Source: OLB6 sp964620125 (GTDB taxonomy: Bacteria; Bacteroidota; Ignavibacteria; Kapaibacteriales; Kapaibacteriaceae). From it: 64,000 nt of DNA. Where the stretch lies: NCBI GenBank assembly GCA_964620125.1, contig CAZUGQ010000001.1:1-64000 (forward strand). Direction: 5' to 3'. How positions within the stretch are numbered: the first letter of the stretch is position 1; each line of letters begins with the position of its first letter. The translations under genes and the position numbers were made by a program. The notes under the pieces are model-generated. The model was not told where the DNA came from. It did no database searches and worked only from the letters and a program-made list of their open reading frames with translations. Shown here in pieces: positions 45,509-54,741 of the stretch.

Positions 45509-46231
45509 ATGCCATATCCCTACCCAACCAAGGTAGAGCCGTATCCCGGGATGTTCAACACCGAGGTATACGACGTTACCGATTTCATTCTTTTTGGAGG
45601 GGGCTGTTGGTTGTGGGTGGTTGCATACGGCTTCATCATCTACAACATCATCAAGTACAAAAAGCTGGAGATGCCCTCGCTTGTTGCTGCGGGCAACTTT
45701 GCCTGGGAGGGTTTCTGGGCCTGGTATGGGTTGAATGATTTTGGTGATGTTGCACTATACGCCTACCGAGCGTGGTTCTTTCTTGACATCTTCATCTGGA
45801 TTTCCATTCTCCGATACGGTCATCACGACACACATCACCCTCTCCTTGCACCTCGGTACAAGAGCTACATCGTGATCGCCACATTACTCTGGCTGGGCTT
45901 CTTCTACTTCCTGGAATCCATGGACCTTGATACGGGTATTGGAGCCCATAGCGCGTACATGCTGAATTTCCTGATCTCTCTGTGTTACGTTCTCAATTAT
46001 GCCATGTTGAGAAAAACGGACATGGTCTACTCCATGTGGGTAGCCTGGTTGAAGCTGATTGGCACCGGCATGAACACTGTGTTTATGTTCAAACACTACC
46101 CTGAAGATGGCTTCCTCAAGTATCTGGGCATCCTCATTTTCATCTTCGACCTGTGGTATGCTGTGTGGATGACTCGAGACCGACTGACGGGAGAAGTTCT
46201 AGCACCAAGCAAACGACTCAAGCCTGCATGA
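45509..46231 (+). CDS. Seven-helix membrane protein resembling PaxB/Pyr4-type terpene cyclases
   Basis: The 240-residue protein has about seven membrane helices. Helix 2/3 carries GNFAWEGFWAWYG (Glu67) and the last helix carries IFIFDLWYAVWM (Asp214). In the fungal membrane terpene cyclase Pyr4 the catalytic acids, as I recall, are Glu63 and Asp218, in nearly the same positions and motif contexts (NxxWExxYA-like). It lacks soluble terpene synthase DDxxD motifs. Function is inferred. The stop overlaps the next gene (ATGA) and an AAGGAG site precedes the start. Confidence 0.55.
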   Translation: MPYPYPTKVEPYPGMFNTEVYDVTDFILFGGGCWLWVVAYGFIIYNIIKYKKLEMPSLVAAGNFAWEGFWAWYGLNDFGDVALYAYRAWFFLDIFIWISILRYGHHDTHHPLLAPRYKSYIVIATLLWLGFFYFLESMDLDTGIGAHSAYMLNFLISLCYVLNYAMLRKTDMVYSMWVAWLKLIGTGMNTVFMFKHYPEDGFLKYLGILIFIFDLWYAVWMTRDRLTGEVLAPSKRLKPA

Positions 46232-49200
46232 CTATTGCTGACCTCGAGTTCCGTGAGGACGTTGCCCTAACCAGAAGGTCACGCCTTTGGAGAGCAACCC
46301 GTACTGAACACGCCGACACCGTTATCGTTAAGTCGGTGAGTCGGCAGGATGATGTTGCAGCTTCTCGGTGCCGCAACCACTACCAGCTCACTCAATCGTT
46401 GGCAATACCTGGTGTTGCAAGAGGTCTTGAGCTTATTGAAGAGCCCGAAGGTATACACCTTGTGATGGAAGACGCAGGCAATACCAGTCTGCTCAGCTAT
46501 CTCACAGACTATGAGTATGACCTAGACACCCTGCTCGAATTAGCAGAACAGATAGCCGACGCGTTGGACGCATTGCATTCGCAGCGCATCCTGCATCGTG
46601 ACCTAAGCTTGGCAAACATTGTTGTTAAGCCAGATGAGTCCAGAGCAACCATCGTTGATCTTGGCCTGGCCATCAAGCTGGAACACAGCGTTGAGAGCCT
46701 TTCGCTCAACGTAATGGAGGGTACTCTTGCATACATCTCTCCGGAGCAAACAGGCAGACTTCGCAAGCCTATCGATCATCGCAGTGACCTGTATTCCTTT
46801 GGTGCCGTGTTGTACCATGTTATTACTGGTACTCCCCCATTCCGCGGTAATGATGCACTTGAAGTGATGCATGCTCATGTTACACGCATAGCACCGTCAC
46901 CACAACGTATCAGGAGTTCGATCCCAATACCGCTGGACCACCTTGTAATGCGGCTCCTGGAAAAAGAGCCTGAGGCTCGATATCAGAGTGCCTTTGGAAT
47001 CGCCGAGGATTTGCGCCGTATCCGTCGGTGGTTGAAGTCGGCCGACGACCATCGTGGACTGGACCTACAGCATGTTTCCACATCGGTAACGTACCATTAT
47101 CCGAGATCGGTGATCGGACGTGATGCGGAGATAACGCAGCTGCGCCAGCTCGTGCAGACTGCGCTAACCTCTCGCCAACAGCTCGTTCTGCTATCTGGGC
47201 TTGCCGGGTCGGGTAAATCAATGATCATCCGAGGCTTTCTTGAGAGGATGCCACGGAATGGAGTGATTACAACCAGTGGTAAGTACGAACAGTACACAAG
47301 TGGTCAGCCCCTTACCGGCCTTGGCCATGCAATGGAAAACATGATCCGCGGTATCCTTCGAAGGTCGGCGGAGGATGTGGATCATTGGCGCAAGGTGATA
47401 AGTCCGGCCGTCGGTGAAGATGCCGGTTTGTTGGCTACCATCATCTCCAATCTGCCGCTGATTGCCGACATGAGTGCGGCAACTCCCGCGAAGGGGGCTG
47501 CCGAGTCGCGGATCAGGCTGATCGGTGCATTTTCTCGGCTTATCGAAACGGTTGCCCATGCCGCCGGGGGGTTCGTTCTTGTGTTGGACGACTTGCACTG
47601 GGCAGATGAGGCATCCCTTGACGTTATCCATCAGGTTGTAAGTGCAGCCGCCCACGTTCCCGTGGCCGTCATCGGCACCTATCGTTCCGAGGCCTCGCTA
47701 AAGCCCGATCATCCAGTGCTAACCTGGCCTCATGATTCCGAACTCCAGAACAAAGTAACGGCAACGGCAGTGCTCCCACTGTCTACCGGAAGCATCGAAC
47801 AGATTGTGAAGGAGTCGCTGGGTTTGCAATCCGAACATGCAGCGCCCTTAGCCTCAGTGCTCATGGAGCGCACTGGTGGACATCCCCTTTTCGTAAACCA
47901 GTACCTTGCTTTTCTTGTTGAGCGAGGAATTCTCAGCTTCGACCGACAGTTGCACCGATGGAAGTGGAGTGAAGAACAGCTACGCACCGTGCCTGTGCAG
48001 CACAGCGTTTCGGATGTGATCCACGCTCGCTTCAACCAGCTACCACAAGCAACACAACAGCTACTAAGCAAAGCCGCAGCCATCGGCACTGAATTCAATC
48101 TTGCACTTCTTGCACGGATCCGTGATGCATCGGTTGAACAGGTGGTGCAGCAGCTTCAGCCCGCCGTGACTGCTGGATTGGTTTCAATTGTCGAGCAGCA
48201 TGCCGTGTGGTTTGGAAGTTTCGTGCACGATCGAGTGCAGGAAACGGCATTAGCTACAACGCCGCAAACGGAGCTGAAAGCCGTGCATGCTGCAATTGTA
48301 AGGGTAACACTCTCGCCGGATGGATCTCTCCGCGATGCTGTAACGGTGTTCGAGTTGGCAGATCACATGACGCAAGCTGCCGAACAGGTGTGCACACCTG
48401 AATTCATCAGCACAAACATCGGCGCCATGTTCGAAGCAGCTCAGAAGGCGCGGCAGGCAGGTGCATTGCGCGAAGCTTTGGCATACGCACTCCGAACGCG
48501 CGAGCTTATTGGCCCAGATGGTTGGAGAACAAACCCTGAAGTATTCCACCAGGCTACGGTGATTGCCGGGGCAGCGGCAGGTGGCCTTGGCGACCATGCA
48601 ACGTCCCACGCCCTTTTTGACGAGTGTTTGGTCAATCTTTCGCCTGGCGTTGATGCAGCCTACGTTGCATCTCTCAAAGCACAGGTATACACGAGAGAAG
48701 GACGGTTTGATGACCTGATGGTGATTGGGTATCGCGGATTGTCCATGCTTGGCATTGAAATGCAAAACAAGCCAAGCATGATGTCGATTGCTGGTCAGAT
48801 GATCCAAGCCCTACTGAGTCTTAAGCCACGGTTGCTGCAGGACAGGAGGGCCGAACCCTTCAACCACGACGAACGACTGCAGATAGCAGACAACCTGCTG
48901 TTTCAGTTAACCTCTGCTGGTTACAACTTCAGCCAGCAGATGATGGGACACATCACACTCAAACGTGGAGCACTGGCAGCTGAACTCGGTCATGCCGACG
49001 TGTCGATTGACTCCTACTGCCAGATAGGGATGGTGTTCCTTGCTGCAGGCATGCTGGACAAAGCCGTAGCACTTGGCGATCTTTCCATAAGCCTGATTGA
49101 GCGCAGCTCGGACAATGCAGCACGTGCACGAGCCTCGTTCATTACCGGTGGGCACATCTACTTCTGGGCCAAGCCACTGGCAACGGCGATTTCAACATTC

Positions 49201-51309
49201 GAATCCGGACTAGAATACGCCATCCGGTCAGGTTCGCAATTCATGTTGTACTGGGGCGAGGGGTCATCCAGCGAGCTCCGCGCTTTTGCCGGTATGCCAG
49301 TAGCTGAACAGCATGCCCGAATCCTTGCCGGTTTGGAAAACCTGCATCGGGTGTATCAGCGAACGGATAACATCCCGTGGACTTCTCACTACTTCCAGGC
49401 CGCTGTCGAGCGGGTTCTTGCCATCTACAACCCCGCCATACAGCCACCTCCGGAACTACGCAACGTGATTGAACGTGAAGGCTGGTTGCTCGACGAAATG
49501 CAGAAGGCAAAGGATGCCACAGGCATTTGTTCGTGGTCGATTGGTACGCTCAAAGTTGCAATCGCAACGCAGGACCTGCCCTTGGCACGGGCCGGGCTGG
49601 AACGATTCACCGCGTACAAGCATGGTGCCATCACTTCATGGATGCAATGCGAAGTGGAGTTGTACACGGCCTTGATGGTTGGCCTTGCAGCGCGAACTTC
49701 AACACCAACAAAGGCCGACAAGGATCTGCTCAAGGTTGCCGTTACGCGGATGAAGGCGTTTGCGAAACGTAATCCTAACACGTTCCTTTCGCGAGCACTG
49801 CTCGTTGAGGGTTTGCAAGAGTACGTGAGCGGAAATATGGAGCGTGCATTCCATCAGTTTCAGGGAGCCGTTCAGCAGGCACACGTGCAGCAAAATTTGT
49901 TCTTAGAAGCGGTGGCTCTTGAATGGTCAGCCTATGCCGCCGAGAACTCCATCATGAGTGAGATCGTTGGTGCCATCCGGCATCGAGCTGCTCGCACCTA
50001 CCGACTATACGGAGCTGTGTACCTGGCCGAGAAACTGGAGGCACAGCGGTCGGCTGAAGCCATTCAGTCCGCCGCTACTCAGCGTGTAACCGTAAGTACT
50101 ACGGTTCATGCTTCCACCTCTGCAACAGTGAGCGTTAACAGATATGCACTGGACATCGACTCGATCTTTAAAGCCTCGAGTGCCATCGCTGGAGAAATCG
50201 TTCATGAGACGCTTGTTAAAAGGCTTCTAGCCATCGTACTTGAAAATGCTGGTGCCGACGAAGGTGCGTTGCTCATTGACAACCGCGATCAGCTTACCGT
50301 AGAGGCAACTCTTGTAACGCAGGGCGATGTGTTCACCCTTCTTTCCGAGCCCTTCGAGCACAGCTCCGTCGTTTGCAAACCAGCCGTTCACCTTGTAAAC
50401 AGAACCGGCGAACCACTTGTGGTTGACGAAGCTAATGTTGATCCCGATTACGCTACCGATGCATTCGTGACGTCGCGCAACGTTCGTTCCATCATGGTGA
50501 TGCCCATACTCCACAAGGGAGTCCGTATTGGTCTGCTCCACCTTGTAAACAGTCACATGACGCGGGCCTTTACGCCTGAGCGCCTGGAAGTAGTTCAACT
50601 TCTTACCAGCCAGATAGCCGTTTCGCTAGAGAATGCTCGGCTGTACAACGAGCAGAGAGCCACTCTTGAAGCAGCAGCGCGTTTTGTGCCATCGGAATTC
50701 CTGGATGCACTCGGCGGAAAAAGTATTCGTGAAGTGGAACTTGGCGAAGGCATTCGTTTACCCATCACGGTGCTGTTCGTAGATATCAGGCAGTTCACAA
50801 CGATATCGGAGCGGATGACTGCCGAAGCCACCATGGCATTCCTAAACGACTACCTCAAGGTTGTGGAGCCGGTGATCCGCTCCAATCATGGGTTTGTTGA
50901 CAAGTATGTTGGTGACGCTGTGATGGCTCTCTTTCCGGAACATCCCGTTGATGCCGTTCGCGCCGCTCTTGCCATGTTGGATGCCCTTGATGAATTCAAT
51001 GCACTTCGAGCATCGTCGCACAACCAAGCCGTGAGAGTTGGAGTTGGCATTCACACCGGAGAAGTGATGCTGGGAACCGTAGGCACTGGTGACCGGATGG
51101 ACACAACCGTCATTGGGGATACCGTGAACATTGCCGCACGTTTGGAAGAACTCACGAAGCATAACTCGGCTTCAATTCTCATAAGTGAAGATGTGTACTC
51201 CCTGCTCCCCTCTGGTGAGTTCTCCATAACTGAGCGTGGATCGGAAATCATTCGGGGCCGTCAAGCACCAATCCGATTGTATGAGGTTTCTCACCTCCAA
51301 CGGCAATGA
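46228..51309 (+). CDS. Multidomain Ser/Thr kinase - AAA ATPase - TPR-like - GAF - class III nucleotide cyclase
   Basis: The product is 1,693 residues from the ATG at 46228. Residues ~1-275 are a Hanks-type kinase (K35, H123-R124-D125, N130, D144-L-G, SPE); the usual HRDLK Lys is Ser127. Residues ~290-620 are an AAA_16/STAND ATPase (Walker A SGLAGSGKS, Walker B VLVLDDLHWAD). A long TPR-like helical array follows to ~1300. Then come a GAF domain (~1310-1475) and a class III cyclase (FVDIRQFT, KYVGDAVMALF, VIGDTVNIAARLE) with metal Asp residues and Asn/Arg transition-state residues intact, so cAMP production is plausible. It overlaps both neighbours by 4 bp and is probably the sensor-integrator of its operon. 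Confidence 0.85.
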   Translation: MTIADLEFREDVALTRRSRLWRATRTEHADTVIVKSVSRQDDVAASRCRNHYQLTQSLAIPGVARGLELIEEPEGIHLVMEDAGNTSLLSYLTDYEYDLDTLLELAEQIADALDALHSQRILHRDLSLANIVVKPDESRATIVDLGLAIKLEHSVESLSLNVMEGTLAYISPEQTGRLRKPIDHRSDLYSFGAVLYHVITGTPPFRGNDALEVMHAHVTRIAPSPQRIRSSIPIPLDHLVMRLLEKEPEARYQSAFGIAEDLRRIRRWLKSADDHRGLDLQHVSTSVTYHYPRSVIGRDAEITQLRQLVQTALTSRQQLVLLSGLAGSGKSMIIRGFLERMPRNGVITTSGKYEQYTSGQPLTGLGHAMENMIRGILRRSAEDVDHWRKVISPAVGEDAGLLATIISNLPLIADMSAATPAKGAAESRIRLIGAFSRLIETVAHAAGGFVLVLDDLHWADEASLDVIHQVVSAAAHVPVAVIGTYRSEASLKPDHPVLTWPHDSELQNKVTATAVLPLSTGSIEQIVKESLGLQSEHAAPLASVLMERTGGHPLFVNQYLAFLVERGILSFDRQLHRWKWSEEQLRTVPVQHSVSDVIHARFNQLPQATQQLLSKAAAIGTEFNLALLARIRDASVEQVVQQLQPAVTAGLVSIVEQHAVWFGSFVHDRVQETALATTPQTELKAVHAAIVRVTLSPDGSLRDAVTVFELADHMTQAAEQVCTPEFISTNIGAMFEAAQKARQAGALREALAYALRTRELIGPDGWRTNPEVFHQATVIAGAAAGGLGDHATSHALFDECLVNLSPGVDAAYVASLKAQVYTREGRFDDLMVIGYRGLSMLGIEMQNKPSMMSIAGQMIQALLSLKPRLLQDRRAEPFNHDERLQIADNLLFQLTSAGYNFSQQMMGHITLKRGALAAELGHADVSIDSYCQIGMVFLAAGMLDKAVALGDLSISLIERSSDNAARARASFITGGHIYFWAKPLATAISTFESGLEYAIRSGSQFMLYWGEGSSSELRAFAGMPVAEQHARILAGLENLHRVYQRTDNIPWTSHYFQAAVERVLAIYNPAIQPPPELRNVIEREGWLLDEMQKAKDATGICSWSIGTLKVAIATQDLPLARAGLERFTAYKHGAITSWMQCEVELYTALMVGLAARTSTPTKADKDLLKVAVTRMKAFAKRNPNTFLSRALLVEGLQEYVSGNMERAFHQFQGAVQQAHVQQNLFLEAVALEWSAYAAENSIMSEIVGAIRHRAARTYRLYGAVYLAEKLEAQRSAEAIQSAATQRVTVSTTVHASTSATVSVNRYALDIDSIFKASSAIAGEIVHETLVKRLLAIVLENAGADEGALLIDNRDQLTVEATLVTQGDVFTLLSEPFEHSSVVCKPAVHLVNRTGEPLVVDEANVDPDYATDAFVTSRNVRSIMVMPILHKGVRIGLLHLVNSHMTRAFTPERLEVVQLLTSQIAVSLENARLYNEQRATLEAAARFVPSEFLDALGGKSIREVELGEGIRLPITVLFVDIRQFTTISERMTAEATMAFLNDYLKVVEPVIRSNHGFVDKYVGDAVMALFPEHPVDAVRAALAMLDALDEFNALRASSHNQAVRVGVGIHTGEVMLGTVGTGDRMDTTVIGDTVNIAARLEELTKHNSASILISEDVYSLLPSGEFSITERGSEIIRGRQAPIRLYEVSHLQRQ

Positions 51310-52085
51310 CCAACATCTTACTCACACTACCCTGGGTAGCTAGCGCACTCATTTTTACAGGCCTTACCACAGTGTGTGGCATGCTGTTGCGGGCATGGAT
51401 TCACCGCACCGTGTCGAAGGCCAATCTGAAGCGTGCGCACGACGTATCGGCCACCGTGTATTTGAATACCGGAGTGCTCTATGGCATCGTTCTGGGCTTG
51501 GTTACCGTAAATGGACTTGACAGACACATTGGTCTGCAAGACGCCATTGAGCACGAAGCCGCCTTGACACTTGAGATTGGCCGGACGGCCGACATTTTTG
51601 ATTACGATCACAGGGCAGTGATTCGCAATGCTGCTCGTGGTTATGCAGAATATGTTCTGAATAACGAGTGGTCAGACGACGAACACATCGGATTGCGACA
51701 TGACCGCGTGATTGATTCTCTCTGGAACGATTTGGCCGTCGTGCTGCGAGCCGATAAAGACGTCTCTGCTGCCGAGAGCTTCCTGATGGAGAAGATTTCA
51801 GACCTGGTGGAGGCTCGCATGTTGCGAATAGGTCTGATGCGAGAGAAGATCAGCACGATGGTATGGACCATCCTCATTGGCGGTGGACTTTTGGTGGTGT
51901 TCTTCCTTGTAACGTTCGATCCTGAAAGTACCGTAGTCCACGCAATGCTCTTTGCTGCCGCTGCCGTTACCATCGTTACGATACTGATCCTTGTTTTTTC
52001 TTTCGATCACCCAACTCACGGACCACTCATGGTTGAACCCGCACCATTCAACGTAGTGCTGGAAGCCATCCCTCCTTCGCGATAA
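51306..52085 (+). CDS. DUF4239 (bestrophin-like) membrane protein
   Basis: The 259-residue protein has N-terminal and C-terminal pairs of membrane helices around a helical soluble domain, with LNTGVLYGIVLGLVTVNG in the second helix and a FDHPTHG motif near the end, both seen in DUF4239 proteins. The function of this family is not established; some are suggested to be ion-channel-like. It overlaps the cyclase gene by ATGA, so it may be part of the same signalling unit. Confidence 0.75.
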   Translation: MTNILLTLPWVASALIFTGLTTVCGMLLRAWIHRTVSKANLKRAHDVSATVYLNTGVLYGIVLGLVTVNGLDRHIGLQDAIEHEAALTLEIGRTADIFDYDHRAVIRNAARGYAEYVLNNEWSDDEHIGLRHDRVIDSLWNDLAVVLRADKDVSAAESFLMEKISDLVEARMLRIGLMREKISTMVWTILIGGGLLVVFFLVTFDPESTVVHAMLFAAAAVTIVTILILVFSFDHPTHGPLMVEPAPFNVVLEAIPPSR

Positions 52086-52129
52086 CTGAGCCCCTTATCC
52101 GTCATATACCTTCTAAGCACGGAGGCTCT

Positions 52130-53431
52130 ATGAATCTGAACAAACTCACAGTAAAAGCACAAGAAGCACTGCAAGCGGCACAGCAGACTGCCGCTGACCA
52201 TGACCACCAAACCATTGAACCCATACACCTGTTAGATGCTATGCTCAAGGATGCGGGAGGCATTATCCCGCCCATCCTGAACAAGCTTGGTGCTAACATG
52301 GACTATGTGCGCGGTAAGGTTACCGAGCTCATTCAAAAACTTCCCAAAGTGTCGGGCAGCGGTGGTTCCCACCTAGGCTCCGATGCGCAGCGAGTGCTGC
52401 AACAGGCATTCAAGGAGGCGTCGCAGCTCAAGGATGAGTACGTATCCACCGAGCATGTCCTGTTGGCCTTAGCAGACTCTAAGAACTCAGCAAGCACTCT
52501 GTTAAAGGATCAGGGAGTAACGCGCGAGAACATCCTGAAGGTACTGGCCGAAATTCGCGGCAACCAACGCGTTACGGGCCAGAATCCCGAGGATACGTAT
52601 CAGTCGCTGCAGAAGTATGCTCGAAACCTGAACGACGAAGCACGCAAGGGAAAGATCGATCCCGTGATTGGCCGAGAAGACGAGATACGACGCGTTCTGC
52701 AGGTGCTCTCACGCCGCACAAAGAACAACCCCGTGTTGATCGGTGAACCAGGCGTTGGTAAAACTGCCATCGTTGAAGGAATAGCCCAGCGCATCGTGAG
52801 TCAGGACGTACCGGAGGCTTTGCAAACCAAGACCATTTATTCTCTCGACATGGGGGCACTCATTGCTGGAACGCAGTTCAGAGGTCAATTCGAGGAACGC
52901 CTGAAAGCGGTGGTTAAGGAGGTGGCCGAGAGTAACGGTGAGTTTATTCTGTTCATCGATGAACTTCACACTCTCATTGGTGCAGGTGCTACACAGGGAG
53001 CAATGGATGCAGCAAACATCCTCAAACCAGCCCTTGCACGAGGAGAACTCCGTGCAATTGGCGCCACAACACTTGATGAGTATCGACAGCATATCGAAAA
53101 GGATGCTGCATTGGAACGAAGATTCCAGAAGGTGTTTGTTTCGGAACCCAGTGTTGATGATACCATCAGCATTCTGCGAGGTCTCAAGGAACGGTATGAA
53201 GTTCACCACGGCGTTCGCATAACAGACGCCGCCATCGTTGCCGCAGCACAACTGAGCAATCGGTACATCACCGATCGTTTTCTACCAGACAAGGCCATCG
53301 ACCTTGTGGACGAGGCTGCCTCTAAACTTCGTATTGAGATCGACTCTATGCCGGAAGAGCTGGACTCTGTCGAACGCAAAATCCGCCAGCTTGAAATCGA
53401 AAGAGAGGCTTTGCTTCGCGAGCTTAGCTAA
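52130..53431 (+). pseudogene. clpB: ClpB disaggregase, truncated after NBD1
   Basis: The frame encodes a normal ClpB N-domain (LTVKAQEALQAAQQTA), NBD1 with Walker A GEPGVGKTAIVEG and Walker B FILFIDELHTLIGAG, and the start of the middle-domain coil, then stops right after QLEIEREALLRELS (433 of ~860-880 residues). The coiled M-domain and NBD2 are absent, and none of the three downstream + frames resumes them. ClpB needs both rings and the M-domain for disaggregation with DnaK, so this copy should not work normally. A good GGAGG site precedes the ATG. A toxin-antitoxin pair follows immediately. Confidence 0.8.
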
Positions 53432-53443
53432 GCTGATTCGTAC

Positions 53444-53472
53444 TTGACTAACTTGCAAAAAAGCTGTAGGTT
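53444..53472 (+). promoter_or_regulatory. Putative promoter of the toxin-antitoxin pair
   Basis: TTGACT (53444-53449), a 17-nt A-rich spacer and TAGGTT (53467-53472) give a weak sigma70-like promoter; the same bases also approximate TTG-N20-TAnnTTTG. It begins 12 nt after the truncated clpB stop. CGGAGG precedes the antitoxin ATG. Confidence 0.35.
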
Positions 53473-53510
53473 GCAGGTCGATTGTCACGTTTCACTCTTC
53501 CGGAGGTACT

Positions 53511-53771
53511 ATGTCGAGGATCGTGAATATGCACGAAGCCAAGACCACTCTTTCCAAACTCGTGGAGGATGTCATGAACGGCGCTACTATCTACCTGGCA
53601 CGCAACGGATCACCCGTTGCGAAAATCGTGCCGTTAGCCGAGGAAGGCTCCTTGCGCCCAATTGGACTACACGACAAAGGCCGAGACTCTACCCCACAAG
53701 AAATTGCAGAAGCCATGGCACCAACGATGACTGACCAGGAAGTAGAAGAGTGGCTGAATAAGTCCATGTAG
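53511..53771 (+). CDS. Phd/YefM-family antitoxin
   Basis: The 86-residue protein starts MSRIVNMHEAKTTLSKLVEDV and has GATIYLARNGSPVAKIVPL, the DNA-binding fold of Phd/YefM antitoxins, then a Glu-rich C-terminus that would wrap the toxin. It probably represses its own promoter together with the toxin. The PIN toxin starts 11 bp downstream. Confidence 0.92.
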   Translation: MSRIVNMHEAKTTLSKLVEDVMNGATIYLARNGSPVAKIVPLAEEGSLRPIGLHDKGRDSTPQEIAEAMAPTMTDQEVEEWLNKSM

Positions 53772-53782
53772 GAGAACATCAC

Positions 53783-54184
53783 ATGCCCTCCCTTCTCTTG
53801 GACAGCCATGTAATATTGTGGCTCGATACGGATCCCCGGAGGCTGCCATCACACGTTGCAAAACGAATCCGGCAGTCTCCGGATCCTGTGTATGTATCGG
53901 CAGTCACGAGTTATGAGCTAAGTAGAAAGTACCGTCAGGGGCGGCTTCCAGAAGCCGAAGCATTGGCCACCAATTTCGAACCGCTTATCAAACAGTATGA
54001 GATTGGCGTACTGCCTGTACGGTTGGACGACCTTCAGCTCGCTGCGCGGTTCGAGTGGGATCATGGCGATCCATTCGACAGGATCATTGCCGCACAAGCC
54101 GTTGCGTACCGATGCATCCTTGTCACGGCTGACGCCGCATTCCACTCTATTGGCAGGGGGCTTGAGGTATTGTGGGAGGCGTGA
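53783..54184 (+). CDS. PIN-domain toxin (VapC-like)
   Basis: The 133-residue protein has the PIN acidic residues in LLLDSHVILWLD, VSAVTSYELSRKYRQGRL, and DPFDRIIAAQAVAYRCILVTAD. It is a metal-dependent RNase, usually of tRNA or rRNA, held inactive by the upstream Phd-type antitoxin. The pairing with a Phd rather than a VapB antitoxin is common in this subfamily. The 3' end contains a dispersed-word copy (54155-54163). Confidence 0.93.
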   Translation: MPSLLLDSHVILWLDTDPRRLPSHVAKRIRQSPDPVYVSAVTSYELSRKYRQGRLPEAEALATNFEPLIKQYEIGVLPVRLDDLQLAARFEWDHGDPFDRIIAAQAVAYRCILVTADAAFHSIGRGLEVLWEA

Positions 54185-54197
54185 AACAACCCACGGC

Positions 54198-54698
54198 TTA
54201 CCGCCACTGACGCAGGAACTCCAATCGATCCTGTAGCTGCGCAACGGGAACCAGCAACTTCTCCTTGCCTAGTATTCCCTCTTCTTGCGAACCGAAAACC
54301 AATTCGTAGTCCTTGCTCATCACGATGGCTTCTTCGGGGCACACCTCTTCGCAGAATCCACAGTAAATGCAGCGGAGCATGTTGATCTCGAACTTCTCTG
54401 GATACCGCTCCTTTTCCTGATCGGTTTCGGCGGCACGAACTTCGATGGCCAACGCTGGGCATACGCGCGAACACAACCCACAAGCAACACAGCGTTCTCC
54501 ATCTTCTTCGAGTACGAGAACAGGCCTACCTCGGTATGATCCTTCCGGCTCCCATCGCTCCTCTGGGTACTGGCGAGTAAACTTCGGTCGGAACATCTGG
54601 CGAAGAGTAAGCCCAAGCCCCCTTGCAATCTCGGGAAGGTAGATCTTCTCCCAGAAGTTCAAGCGTTGCGACTCAGTGTTCTCTGTGATGTTTGCCAT
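54198..54698 (-). CDS. nuoI: NADH-quinone oxidoreductase subunit I
   Basis: From the ATG at 54698 the 166-residue protein carries two 4Fe-4S ferredoxin motifs, CVACGLCSRVCP and CIYCGFCEEVCP, as required of NuoI (clusters N6a/N6b). The N-terminus (LPEIARGLGLTLRQMF) docks on the membrane arm. It is last in the visible nuoG-nuoH-nuoI run on the minus strand. The other complex I genes are not in this window. A dispersed-word copy encodes part of ARGLGLTL (54615-54623). Confidence 0.93.
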   Translation of the reverse strand: MANITENTESQRLNFWEKIYLPEIARGLGLTLRQMFRPKFTRQYPEERWEPEGSYRGRPVLVLEEDGERCVACGLCSRVCPALAIEVRAAETDQEKERYPEKFEINMLRCIYCGFCEEVCPEEAIVMSKDYELVFGSQEEGILGKEKLLVPVAQLQDRLEFLRQWR

Positions 54699-54741
54699 GG
54701 CTTGAGGGTGATAGGATGACGGATGACTCTCGGTGATTGAC

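Noticed and set aside
53432..53510. A frameshift restoring ClpB after residue 433.
   Set aside because: None of the three forward frames downstream shows M-domain or NBD2 sequence; the gene is truly cut here as assembled.
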